Origin: Vitreoscilla sp.
GTDB taxonomy: Bacteria > Pseudomonadota > Gammaproteobacteria > Burkholderiales > Burkholderiaceae_C
DNA length: 56,366 bases
NCBI GenBank assembly: GCA_018780145.1
Contig: JADMKA010000028.1
Location: 1 to 56,366, forward strand
Direction: 5' to 3'
Translations under genes and position numbers: made by a program
Notes under the pieces: generated by a model
Database searches by the model: none
The model's input: the letters and a program-made list of their open reading frames with translations, nothing else
What the model was told of the DNA's origin: nothing
Shown: one piece after another, positions 35,301-41,781 of the stretch
Numbering within the stretch: position 1 is the stretch's first letter
Layout of the letters: every line of letters begins with the position of its first letter

Positions 35301-36736
35301 GCCAGGGCTTGCAGGCCGTGGGCAACGTCGACAACTCGACCCGCCTGCCCGCGCAGAGTGCCCAGCTGAGCCTGGTGGCCGGGCTGCGCGCCGATGGCGC
35401 CGACCTGGCGGACGCCACCCGGCGTGGTTTCGCGGCCATCGGCGCCGCGGCCTTGCGTGACCGTGCCGGCGACGTGTACGCGTTGCTGAACGGGCAGGGG
35501 GGCACGCTGGGCAGCGCGGAGGCCCTCGCCTTCGATGCCGCCGATCTCGACAGCCGCCTGGCCCAGGTCCGCACCCTGCTCGGAGAGGCGGTCTATGACG
35601 CCTCGTTGGTGAGTTATGTCCGAAGCCTGCCGGGCCATGCGGGTGACAGCGATGCGGCGGCACGGCAGGCCTTCGACAGCCTGTCTGCGGTGAAGCGCGA
35701 CGCGGCGCCGGGTGCCTTGCTGGCCGAGGCCTTCGGGCACCTGCCGCAAGCCGAGCGCCTGCCGTTCATTGCCCAGGTCGCCACCCGCGATGCGGCCGAG
35801 ACGGCGAAGGGGCTGCTGGCGTTCATGCAGTCCCACGAGGGGCGTGCGCTGAGCCTGGCCGATGCGCTGGCCGCCTTCGAGGCCCTGCCGGTCGAGCGAC
35901 AGATGCTGAGGCTGAGCGAGGTGCTGGTCGACGAGGTCCGCCAGCATGGCCGGGCGGCCGTCGGCGCGCGGCTGGCCGACGACAAGGAGGCGGCCTACGA
36001 CCGCGGCTACGCGGCCATCGACACGCTGTTCCCGCTGGACCGCCCGTCGGGCGACATCAACCTGCCGTCGACCCAGGTGCGCACCTTGCAGGGCTCGGGC
36101 ATCACGCTGCTGGCCCCGGGTGGCGGCATCAACGCCGGCGAAACCGGCGGCACCAGCACCAACGCCAGCTCGCTGGGCGTGGTCACGGTGGCCGGTGGCG
36201 GCATCGCGGGCGTCGCCCGCGACGACATCCTGGTCAACCAGTCACGCATCTTCACGCTGGCGCAGGGCGACATCCTGCTGTGGTCCTCGCTGGGCGACGT
36301 GGACGCCGGCCGTGGCGCCAAGACGGTGGTCGGCGCGCCGCCGCCGGTGTTCCGGCTCGACGCCAACGGCCGCATCGTGGTCGACACCAGTGGCTCGTTC
36401 AGCGGCAGTGGCATCGCCGCTTTGAGCGCCGACAGCGCGCTGGATCTCTACGCGCCCGCCGGGGCCATCGACGCCGGCGAGGCCGGCATCCGCGCGCTGG
36501 GCACCGTGACGCTGGGCGCCGACGTGATCCGTGGTGCCGACGACATCCGTGGCGGCAGTGTGCAGGGCGCGCCCCCCGCCGCCCCCACCGTGGGCCTCAC
36601 GGCGGGCCTGGCCAGCGCCGCCGACGCCGCCAACACGGCCCAGCGCGGCAGCGGTGATGACGAGGAGGAGCAGCGCCGCAAGCGCCGCGCCCGCCGCAGC
36701 CTGCTGCTGGAGTTCCTCGGCTTCGGCCGCGGCTGA
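26369..36736 (+). CDS. TpsA: giant filamentous-haemagglutinin-like exoprotein with DUF3739-like end
   Basis: Predicted surface or secreted beta-helical exoprotein of 3,455 residues, partner of the upstream TpsB. A signal peptide ends near residue 34 (LLVAAQQ). The TPS recognition domain covers about residues 60-330, with NSHGGVDQTI, the WQRFDIG segment and NANGILFG at 135-142 (the NPNGI-type motif). Thousands of residues of degenerate beta-helix repeats follow. Near 3010-3230 is a helical, non-repetitive block (for example QAERLPFIAQVATRDAAET). A DUF3739-like module follows at about 3230-3345, with GGGIAGVARDDILVNQSRIF and LLWSSLGDVDAGRGAKT. The C terminus ends in the basic tail RRKRRARRSLLLEFLGFGRG. 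I find no cysteine in the whole chain. Confidence 0.93.
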   Translation: MRPASARPARSLATRLTPLMAALAAAWPLLVAAQQRPAANTVPVPSASWRVQGSGAAAPVNRANSHGGVDQTITQDSQKAIYQWQRFDIGANSSVNFDMKLANASALNRVLGSTAPSQIFGKLSATNGGEIYLINANGILFGRGAQVNTGSLIASALNISDAEFNSGLTNNLLFDKTTPAFRYDGTPENFIDAKNFVRVEDGAQITTANGGRVFLFAKRVENGGQISTPGGQTMLAGGGAIYLQSPDDQIALYASESNPSVPTLRGLLVEVGGGPGLAPEGAHGSAANLATGVISTPRGNATLVGMAVNQMGRVSATTSVTENGSIILRAQGAAQSSNEGVRATRAGALVLGAGSQTTIAADDGRSQNDGQPLTSDGNATFVNPRIDLAGQSVLLDRGAQVVAPGATVDVRAERTPSYAAYDQRAFTADGAGDARIVLADGALIDVSGLTTATDSVSRYFVTTELLGSNDLKDAPLQKDGLLFRSKATIDVREDSAILGSLESYREGIQQSIEERLSAGGEVRLTAGRGVLTHANSRIDVSGGQVNLTAADVRETQLIGANGQVVDLNDAPADQVYSSALNLQRGSAAGYDRWGVKVNFGALTPTHHEEGYVEGRAAGSVRIVAPRVVLEGVLDAQVVNGTRQQQGQDTLAPRGSFSVGAVSQNGQDFNSATYGANAVLDSFNLSTLGPQDTEAVWDDPLTSVLPAVSGMKRDLLLRSGFGQVAVVADGNVSVLGQSASATLDLGDQATLRLLSLNGDVTLGGATTSAAGRVELISKAGDVSLAAGSSVDLAGRFINAFQDGPSAANAITGGSFSASGNTGVNLSAGTRVDVSGGALVDATGKTTGGNAGAISLAHTALLPGDAPGLTMDGQLRGASLATGGSLTLTAPVVQIGGSAVEAGVLTLDPTQFTAGGFSSYSVDGRRELSVAADTALTLRRDEFQIDPRAAVLAPSGTPLAGLLSAGPAPGVAPAPMQLSLRSSGTDAETGSLTVGTGARIETPALSSVTLSAANRLLVDGEVHAAGGNIALAIDARQQAVPGVATGTTLWVGEHARLDVSGQVILAPATNGLRQGSVLAGGRITLAAKGGSGTEPVLVLQQGAQLDAAGASAVLDRAVLTDGGIRWQRGEVASNGGSVAIEANRALVTEGRIDLHAGGAGASGGSLAVTLTASGTALGPDAPENQLRELRVAAGPTTRTAGIALGDTAAIDGLTAIASVSTALVKDSGAANLTLEARDAVRFLEGADLALDGTLTLASRSLAVQPDQAVQVAAGQVVLRGVRVDSGTQVPVPVAREGSATLELQSRGGMLVTGDWVTTGIDQLTLKARGDLMLQGASSTVFSGSLATAGDLAIEARQVYPGTQTHFEIDATGRDVSISRPDGIGTAESPLSAGGQLVVDAATITQGGTVRAPQGRIELRGNESVTLGAGSQTSVSAAGLVLPYGSSAGGRWLAPDRSVITATPGKRVDLLAPEVAVSAGASVDLGGGGDLVAYEFVPGRGGSTDVFAGGNGAYALVPGVHTAASYDPTLAGAAALGRQIEIGAGAPLPAGTYTLLPARYALQPGAYLVEPVKASTPLAIGTVVAQADGSAWIGARLRTEGTGAVDAFPSTWRLSSAEVARQRTEIRATSANAEFAARAAAQGVVAPERPADAGTFSLDTVNARLEGQITLAGATGQVAGRGGRAEFVAGQIVVGDAAADGALRIGVATLNGLGAQTVVLGARSGVDGGTELDVGARTVTLAGGEQALSVPDLVVAATEEIRVEASSTVVAAPVSGTAPAPIAYALAGDGAALRVSNQGGATLSRSQADGAAGVLQVGEGSRLDAGAGSLLLDATRDTRIAASATLHADELTLGARAITIGGPLAGPGVLALTPRLLDQVSQAGQLTLHAYQQINLKDGAVLGEDERGTPTLDRLVLDTPNLRVAEAAQAGARITAGEITLTDSGDTASAVATAGAGHLTLSASTAAGGSGDIRLADGSLAVNGAASLVLNADHALALAGRDGRLVTAGDLHVSARGIVAEATAAGQVIQADGKLTTTSPAGSVAPASALGGSLTLQAASLEHGGRVVLPSGEMLVDTVGALTLREGSRIDVAGSEATIGDAVVALPGGRVSLGTAEGDLAMHGGVINVSGAGTAAGGRLLLAAPQGLVEVRGQLRGTSGGADGAELTIDSGERIDVAALARRMGEADPASFAGAISLRQRSGDLELGALTTLSAHDIALSADAGAVTVRGTLDARGADGGRIELSAHDGLTLAPGSVLNASATADDGEGGRIALASAAGTLRLQDGARIELAGGALGESGRLLLQARRLGVSDAVPSGTGVDIAPLQAEINGAGRIDVEAVKVYEGVSRVTDFAFPVQDGTLLASTLAADGRAFAGTLGGKADLIAARLADGDSALESLLRIHAGAEIRSDGDLSVELLGGAWSLASESTEITQRGGNASHVGDSTVTLRAAGDLAVRSSIDAGSHFGVDSAAGGSLRFVAGGDLRIGKENAGRPADLKIVTSTGDIVMQAGGDVNLVTGRARAYSTGRLSDDPAAIAARQTLLRADVFRVGAGDIRVEAGESVRSRAVTLSDNSHYADAGLLAAHPSAWARSGSFAGLAYWTSQPDASGAGLQHGVASFGGGRVEVTAGIDIDQMVAASPSSGFIDGDGAHRYGGGSVRFDAGRDVVGGLAQAGGRDLQVQAGRDIALPADPDADGSPSALILANENTAVRVGSRRDLQLGALQSSHALNGSWISGLEADASARVVASAGDLGYQSVAEPLASDNASNAVLGVLPTQVTLAAPQGSIAIGRAPGGPMPMIQQAQGAETGLDLLAQNHVEVAASLQVNASWTQGVAYHDASGQDTDSLTGEGLPGSAWLALAYNDLSRGDGAGLDRSDRHTVRVVAAEGDLTVSGAIRSARPVALTAGRDIAFTGNNVNSGLEIQHQAVRLDAGAPAAVPSELSVLQAGRDIVLGNARIRQAGPGDLLLLAGRDIDLGRGQGLQAVGNVDNSTRLPAQSAQLSLVAGLRADGADLADATRRGFAAIGAAALRDRAGDVYALLNGQGGTLGSAEALAFDAADLDSRLAQVRTLLGEAVYDASLVSYVRSLPGHAGDSDAAARQAFDSLSAVKRDAAPGALLAEAFGHLPQAERLPFIAQVATRDAAETAKGLLAFMQSHEGRALSLADALAAFEALPVERQMLRLSEVLVDEVRQHGRAAVGARLADDKEAAYDRGYAAIDTLFPLDRPSGDINLPSTQVRTLQGSGITLLAPGGGINAGETGGTSTNASSLGVVTVAGGGIAGVARDDILVNQSRIFTLAQGDILLWSSLGDVDAGRGAKTVVGAPPPVFRLDANGRIVVDTSGSFSGSGIAALSADSALDLYAPAGAIDAGEAGIRALGTVTLGADVIRGADDIRGGSVQGAPPAAPTVGLTAGLASAADAANTAQRGSGDDEEEQRRKRRARRSLLLEFLGFGRG

Positions 36737-36771
36737 CCTGACCAATGAACGTTCCTGACGAGACCTCCACC

Positions 36772-38451
36772 ATGATCCGCAAACTGCTCCTCGTTCTGGC
36801 CCTCGCGGCCGGCTTCAGCGCCCCGGCGCACGCCTGGTGGAACGACGACTGGACCACTCGCACCCGTGTCGTCATCGACACCACCGACAAGGGCCTGGCG
36901 TTGCCCTCGGCGCAGACCGATGTGGTGGTGCCGCTGCGCCTGCACTCGGGCAACTTCGACTTCGGCGTGGCCCAGGCGGATGGCAACGACCTGCGCGTGG
37001 TGGCCGGCGACGACAAGACCCCGCTGCCGTTCGAGGTCGAGCGCTTCGACCCGATCAACGAACTCGCGGTGCTGTGGGTGCGCCTGCCCGCGGTGGCGCA
37101 GGGCAGTGACGCAAACGTGGTCCATGTCTACGCCGGCAACGACAAGGCCGTGGCCGAGGGACGCGCGCCGGTGTTCGCCGCCCCGCATGCGTTGGTGCTG
37201 CATTTCGGTGAGGCCGAGGGGCCCGCCGTGGATGCGGCCGGTGGGCTGGCCAGCGCGGCACCGGTGGTGCGCGAGGCCAACGGTCTGCTCGGCGGGGCCG
37301 CCAAGTTGTCAGGCACGGCCCTGGAGTGGCCGGTGAGCCCCAAGCTGGCGCTGGCGCCGAGCGGTGCGTTGACGATCGCGATGTGGTTGCGGCCGGAGGC
37401 GCCTGCCGAATCGTCGACCCTGTTGTCGCTGGGGCCGCTGAAGCTGATGCGCGTGCTCGACCAGGTCGAGGCGCGCATCGACAGCGAGAAGATCGCCGCC
37501 GCCGCATTGCCAGGCTCGACCTGGTCGCATGTGGCGCTCACCGTGGTGGGCGGGAAGGCGGTGCTCTACATCAACGGCAAGCCGGCCGGCCAGGCCGATG
37601 TGCTGCTGCCCAACGCCAGCGCGCCGCTGCTGTTGGGGGCCGGGTACAAGGGCCTGATCGACGAACTGCAGGTTCTTGCCAGCGCGCGCGATGAGGGTTG
37701 GGTGAAGCTGGCCGCCGCGGTGCAGGGCATGGACGCCAGCGCGGTGAAGAGCCAGAAGGAAAGCCAGGGCGGCGAATCCGGCGGCGAGCCGGGCTACATG
37801 GGCATCCTGCTGAAAAACCTGACCACCGACGCGTGGGTGGTGATCGTGATCCTGATGGTGATGTTCGTCATCGCCGTCTGGGTGATGGTGACCAAGGCGC
37901 AGATGGTGATCCGCATCGGCGACGCCAACGACCGTTTCCTGGAGCGCTTCCGCGAGGACCTCTCGGGCGCCGGCCTGAAGGACGCCGGCGACCTGTCGCG
38001 CTCGACGCTGTACCAGCTCCACCGGATGGGCGAGGCCGAGATCGACAAGCGCCGCGCGCGGGGCGTGACCCGGTTGTCCGGGGCCTCGCTGGACGCCATC
38101 AAGGCCACGCTCGACGCGGTGCAGGTGCGCGAGAACCACAAGCTGAACGCCCGCATGGTGCTGCTGACCATCGCCATTGCCGGCGGGCCGTTCCTGGGGC
38201 TGCTGGGCACCGTGGTCGGCGTGATGATCACCTTCGCGGCCATCGCCGCGGCCGGCGATGTCAACGTCAACGCCATCGCCCCCGGCATCGCCGCCGCCCT
38301 GCTGGCCACGGTGGCCGGCCTGGGCGTCGCGATCCCGGCGCTGTTTGGCTACAACTACCTGGCCTCGCGCATCAAGAACATCTCGGCGGACATGCAGATC
38401 TTCGTCGACGAGTTCGTCACCCGCGCGGCCGAGCTGCACGGCCAGCAGTAG
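36772..38451 (+). CDS. DUF2341-LamG-ExbB fusion: proton-channel subunit with periplasmic sensor or binding head
   Basis: 559-residue membrane protein. A signal peptide (MIRKLLLVLALAAGFSAPAHA) leads to WWNDDWTTRTRVVIDTT, the DUF2341 hallmark, then a LamG/concanavalin-like domain at about residues 130-290 (ALTIAMWLRPEA, WSHVALTVVGGKAVLYINGK). The first ExbB helix lies near 350-372. The MotA/TolQ/ExbB core has GPFLGLLGTVVGVMITF near 470 and a third helix near 505-533. It thus joins a carbohydrate-binding-like periplasmic head to a proton-channel subunit. ATG 36772 is chosen because it starts the signal peptide; ATG 36745 is an alternative start. It follows tpsA by 35 bp. Confidence 0.92.
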   Translation: MIRKLLLVLALAAGFSAPAHAWWNDDWTTRTRVVIDTTDKGLALPSAQTDVVVPLRLHSGNFDFGVAQADGNDLRVVAGDDKTPLPFEVERFDPINELAVLWVRLPAVAQGSDANVVHVYAGNDKAVAEGRAPVFAAPHALVLHFGEAEGPAVDAAGGLASAAPVVREANGLLGGAAKLSGTALEWPVSPKLALAPSGALTIAMWLRPEAPAESSTLLSLGPLKLMRVLDQVEARIDSEKIAAAALPGSTWSHVALTVVGGKAVLYINGKPAGQADVLLPNASAPLLLGAGYKGLIDELQVLASARDEGWVKLAAAVQGMDASAVKSQKESQGGESGGEPGYMGILLKNLTTDAWVVIVILMVMFVIAVWVMVTKAQMVIRIGDANDRFLERFREDLSGAGLKDAGDLSRSTLYQLHRMGEAEIDKRRARGVTRLSGASLDAIKATLDAVQVRENHKLNARMVLLTIAIAGGPFLGLLGTVVGVMITFAAIAAAGDVNVNAIAPGIAAALLATVAGLGVAIPALFGYNYLASRIKNISADMQIFVDEFVTRAAELHGQQ

Positions 38452-38467
38452 GAACCGGGCCCGCGCC

Positions 38468-38881
38468 ATGTCCGCCGACATCAAGGACGACAACCAGCCG
38501 TACGACGACATCAACATCACGCCGATGCTGGATCTCGCCTACGTGCTGCTGGTGACCTTCATCATCCTGACCACCGCTTCGGTGCAGGGTGTGAAGGTGA
38601 ACTCGCCGCGCACGCTGGCCGCCAACCAGCTGGCCAAGCCGCAGACGCGGGCCATCACCATCACCTCGGACGGCGCGATGTTCCTCGACGCCTACCCTGT
38701 GACGCTGGAGGAGTTGTCGCAGCGCCTGGCCACCTACAAGGCCGCCAACCCGGCCTTGCCGGTGGTGCTGAAGGCGGATGCCCGCACGCAGTACCAGAGG
38801 GTCACCGAGGTGCTGGAGGTGGCCAAGAAGCTGGACATCACCGAGTTGGGCCTGGTCACCCAGCGGGTCGTGGCGGAGTAG
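38468..38881 (+). CDS. exbD: ExbD-family proton-channel subunit (first copy)
   Basis: 137-residue inner-membrane protein with one transmembrane helix and a periplasmic domain, partner of ExbB. The proton-carrying aspartate is Asp22 in NITPMLDLAYVLLVTF. The periplasmic part has AITITSDGAMFLDAYPVTLEEL and ends ELGLVTQRVVAE. It starts 16 bp after the ExbB-fusion gene and is followed by a second exbD after 4 bp. Confidence 0.93.
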   Translation: MSADIKDDNQPYDDINITPMLDLAYVLLVTFIILTTASVQGVKVNSPRTLAANQLAKPQTRAITITSDGAMFLDAYPVTLEELSQRLATYKAANPALPVVLKADARTQYQRVTEVLEVAKKLDITELGLVTQRVVAE

Positions 38882-38885
38882 GCCC

Positions 38886-39287
38886 ATGCAAGTCCAGAAC
38901 GACACCAAGCCCTACGACACGATCAACGTGACGCCCATGCTCGACCTGGCCTATGTGCTGCTGGTGGTCTTCATCCTGATGACCACCGCCTCGGTACAGG
39001 GCCTGTCGATCAGCCTGCCCAAGCCGTCGAACAAGCCGTCCACCGAACGGCACGAGCTGCTGATCGTGCAGGTCGCCGCCAGCGGCGCGCTGCTGCTCAA
39101 CGGGGCGGCCCTGTCCATCGCCGAGATCGAGCAGCGCCTCACGCAGGCCAAGGCGGCCGACCCGAAGATGACCGTGGCCATCAAGGGCGACCCCACGGCG
39201 GCCTATGAGCAGGTGGTGCAGGTCATCGACCTGTGCAACCGCCTGGCCGTCGACATGGCGCTGGTCACCTCGCGCATCGGCACCTGA
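38886..39287 (+). CDS. exbD: ExbD-family proton-channel subunit (second copy)
   Basis: 133-residue paralogue of the preceding gene. The membrane motif NVTPMLDLAYVLLVVF, with Asp20, is almost the same, but the periplasmic domain differs (LLIVQVAASGALLLNGAALS), so the two ExbDs are not interchangeable copies. It suggests a heteromeric ExbD pair in one complex. The gap to the TonB-like gene is 23 bp. Confidence 0.93.
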   Translation: MQVQNDTKPYDTINVTPMLDLAYVLLVVFILMTTASVQGLSISLPKPSNKPSTERHELLIVQVAASGALLLNGAALSIAEIEQRLTQAKAADPKMTVAIKGDPTAAYEQVVQVIDLCNRLAVDMALVTSRIGT

Positions 39288-39310
39288 GCCGGCACCTGAA
39301 CGGAGCACCC

Positions 39311-40024
39311 ATGCACCACACCACCGCCCTGATCGCCCGCCGCCACGCCGTGAGGTCGCATGCTGCCGGCCGCGCCCTGCCGGTGCTCGTGCAACGCATG
39401 GCCATCGGGCTGGTCGGCGCGCTGCTGGTCGCCGCGGCCGCCTGGGCGCTGAGCCGGCTCAGCCACGACGCGCCGGTGCCGAAACGGCAGGTCGCGCGCA
39501 TCTCGGTGTTGCCGGACACGCCCCCCCCGCCGCCCCCACCACCGCCCAAGGAGCAGAAGGCCGAGGCCAGCAAGGAGGCGCGCCCGCAGCCCAAGGCCGA
39601 GCCGACACCGCAGCCGCCAGCGGCCAACGAGCCGATCAAGATGGAGGGCGCGGCCGGCGACGGGCCCAGTGCCTTCGCCGCAGGCGCCGTCACCAACGAC
39701 TACCGCGGCGGCCCGACCACCGGCGGGGCGGCATCTGCGGCTGCCGTCGGCGACCGTGCTGCCGAGCGCCTGTATGCCGGCACGGTGCGGCAGATCCTGC
39801 GCGACGAGATCGAGCGCCAGCTGAGCCCGGAGGCCGGCGAGCTGAGCGCCAGCTTCGCGCTGTGGATCGCCGGCGACGGCCGCATTTCGCGCTGGGAGGC
39901 CGAGGCCGCCGCCCCGGCCCTGAAGACCGCGCTGGACCGCAGCGCCGACACGCTGCGGCTCCCCGCGCCGCCCGCCTTCGCCCAGCCGATGCGCTTCAAG
40001 CTCACCGTGCGCGCCGGCGGCTGA
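39311..40024 (+). CDS. TonB-like energy transducer
   Basis: 237-residue bitopic protein with TonB architecture: a short cytoplasmic N terminus, one helix at about residues 30-49, a run of nine prolines (71-79) followed by Lys/Pro/Glu-rich linker, and a compact C-terminal domain (AERLYAGTVRQILRDEIERQ through RFKLTVRAGG). The helix lacks a mid-membrane histidine of the classical TonB SxxxH type. A cggag sequence precedes the ATG. It should transmit proton-motive energy from the ExbBD proteins to an outer-membrane partner; the TpsB barrel or the downstream porin-like protein are candidates (inference). Confidence 0.82.
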   Translation: MHHTTALIARRHAVRSHAAGRALPVLVQRMAIGLVGALLVAAAAWALSRLSHDAPVPKRQVARISVLPDTPPPPPPPPPKEQKAEASKEARPQPKAEPTPQPPAANEPIKMEGAAGDGPSAFAAGAVTNDYRGGPTTGGAASAAAVGDRAAERLYAGTVRQILRDEIERQLSPEAGELSASFALWIAGDGRISRWEAEAAAPALKTALDRSADTLRLPAPPAFAQPMRFKLTVRAGG

Positions 40025-40058
40025 GCCCCCTGACAACCTGTCCCTTTCCGGAGTTCCC

Positions 40059-41753
40059 ATGATCCCGCCCCAGACCGCGCGCCACCGACGCCTCCCGGCA
40101 CTGGCCGCACTGAGCCTCGCCCTGTTGGCCATGCCGATGGCTGCACGGGCCCAGGCCACCGCGACCGAGCAGGCCGCCTTGTCCGAATTGCGCGCCACCA
40201 CCCTGGCGCTGATCGACGCGCTGGTCGAGCAGGGCCTGCTCACCCGGGCCAAGGCCGACGAACTGGTGCGCCGCGCGCGCACCAGCGGCGAGCAAGCCGC
40301 CGCGGCGCCGGTACCCGGCTCCGGCTGGGGCGCGCCGAAGCCGGTGGTGCGTGTGCCCTACCTCAGCGAGACCACGCGGGCGCAGCTGAAGGAGGACATC
40401 CGCAACGACGTGCTGGCCACCGCCCGCGACGAGGGCTGGGCCGACGCCCGCAAGCTGCCCTCCTGGCTGCGCGCCGTCACCCTCGAAGGCGATGTGCGCG
40501 TGCGCACCCAGAGCGAGTTCTGGGACGAGGACAACCTGGGCGCCGAGATCTTCCGCGCGCAGACCGACTCGCCAGCCTGGGCGCCCGACCTGCTGAACAC
40601 CCAGCACGACCGCAACCGCATGACCCTGCGCGCCCGCCTGGGGCTGACGGCCAAGGCCAGCGACAGCCTCAGTGGCGGCCTGCGCCTGGTCACCGGCAGC
40701 ACCAGCGGCAGCCCCACCTCCACCTCGGCCACCGCCGGCAACGGCGCGAACCGCGTCAGCATCGGCCTGGACCGGGCGTACCTGCGCTGGGAACCGCAGC
40801 ACGGGGCGCGCGTCGAAGGGGGCCGCATGGCCGTGCCGTTCGATGGCACCGACCTGCTGTGGCCCGACGATCTCTCGCTGGACGGCCTGGCCGGCCGCGG
40901 TGAACTCGACATCGCCAGCGGCCTGTACGGCTTCGCCGCCGCGGGCGCCTTCCCGCTCGAGGAGTTTGCCAACAGCTCGCGCGACAAGTGGCTGTTCGGC
41001 GGGCAGATGGGCCTGGACTGGGCCTTCGGCAGCGCCTGGCAACTGCGTGCCTCGGTGGGTGTCTACCGCTTCCGCAACGTCGAGGGCACCCGCGAGAGCG
41101 AACTGCCGCCCACCGGGGCACTGGCCGGCGTCCTCCCCTACCAGACCAGCGCGTACCCGGCGGCCATCCGGCAGAAGGGCAACACGCTGATCAACCTGAA
41201 CGCGCCCTTGTCCACCGCCGCGCCGGTGTGGGGGCTGGCCTCGCGCTTCCAGCCGGTGGATCTCACGCTGGGCCTGGTCTCGCGCCACTACAGCCCGTAC
41301 GAGGTGGCGCTGGCGCTCGACGTGGTGAAGAACACCGGCTTCGACGCCGCCGAAATCGCCCGCCGGGCCGGCACCACCGCCGTGGCGGACCTGCGCGACA
41401 AGACGCTGGGCTACCAGGCGCGGCTGCAGTTCGGCAAGCCCAGGCTCGCAGAGCGGGGCGATTGGCAGACCTTCGTCGCCTTCCGCCACTTCGAGCGCGA
41501 TGCCTGGGTGGATGCCTACACCGACACCACCTGGCACCTGGGCGGCACCAACTACAAGGGCTTCAGCCTGGGCGGGCAGTACGCCTTCGACACCAAGGCC
41601 TCGCTGGGCCTGCGCTTCACGAGTACCCGCAACCTGGACGACGGCGTGCGCTTCCTGGCCATCCCGGGTGACGAGAGCTCGATCAGCGGCAACCTGAGCA
41701 GCGCACCGCTGAAGATCGATGTGCTGCAGCTCGAAGCCAACCTGCGCTTCTAG
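40059..41753 (+). CDS. Putative porin-like outer-membrane beta-barrel protein
   Basis: 564-residue protein with a signal peptide (cleavage after ARAQA, about residue 31), a predicted coiled-coil segment at about 35-80 (ATEQAALSELRATTLALIDAL...AKADELVRRAR), then an amphipathic beta-rich region (ARLGLTAKASDSLSGGLRLVTG and similar strands) ending in LQLEANLRF with a terminal Phe. This suits a putative-porin family (Porin_5-like, tentative). An N-terminal coiled coil before a barrel recalls OprP-like or SLH-less porins, but no SLH motif is seen. It carries no TonB box that I can identify. Confidence 0.78.
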   Translation: MIPPQTARHRRLPALAALSLALLAMPMAARAQATATEQAALSELRATTLALIDALVEQGLLTRAKADELVRRARTSGEQAAAAPVPGSGWGAPKPVVRVPYLSETTRAQLKEDIRNDVLATARDEGWADARKLPSWLRAVTLEGDVRVRTQSEFWDEDNLGAEIFRAQTDSPAWAPDLLNTQHDRNRMTLRARLGLTAKASDSLSGGLRLVTGSTSGSPTSTSATAGNGANRVSIGLDRAYLRWEPQHGARVEGGRMAVPFDGTDLLWPDDLSLDGLAGRGELDIASGLYGFAAAGAFPLEEFANSSRDKWLFGGQMGLDWAFGSAWQLRASVGVYRFRNVEGTRESELPPTGALAGVLPYQTSAYPAAIRQKGNTLINLNAPLSTAAPVWGLASRFQPVDLTLGLVSRHYSPYEVALALDVVKNTGFDAAEIARRAGTTAVADLRDKTLGYQARLQFGKPRLAERGDWQTFVAFRHFERDAWVDAYTDTTWHLGGTNYKGFSLGGQYAFDTKASLGLRFTSTRNLDDGVRFLAIPGDESSISGNLSSAPLKIDVLQLEANLRF

Positions 41754-41781
41754 GGCCTGTCCACGCTATGGGAGTCCGACG

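Noticed and set aside
26369-36736. Very long open frames on the minus strand opposite tpsA (for example 26021-29827 and 32474-35947)
   Set aside because: They have high-GC, Arg/Ala/Gly-rich antisense composition, no ribosome sites and no recognisable motifs; the plus-strand frame has a signal peptide, TPS motif and DUF3739-like end.
36745-36771. Earlier ATG start for the ExbB fusion
   Set aside because: It would place nine polar residues ahead of the signal peptide and has no ribosome site; kept only as an alternative.
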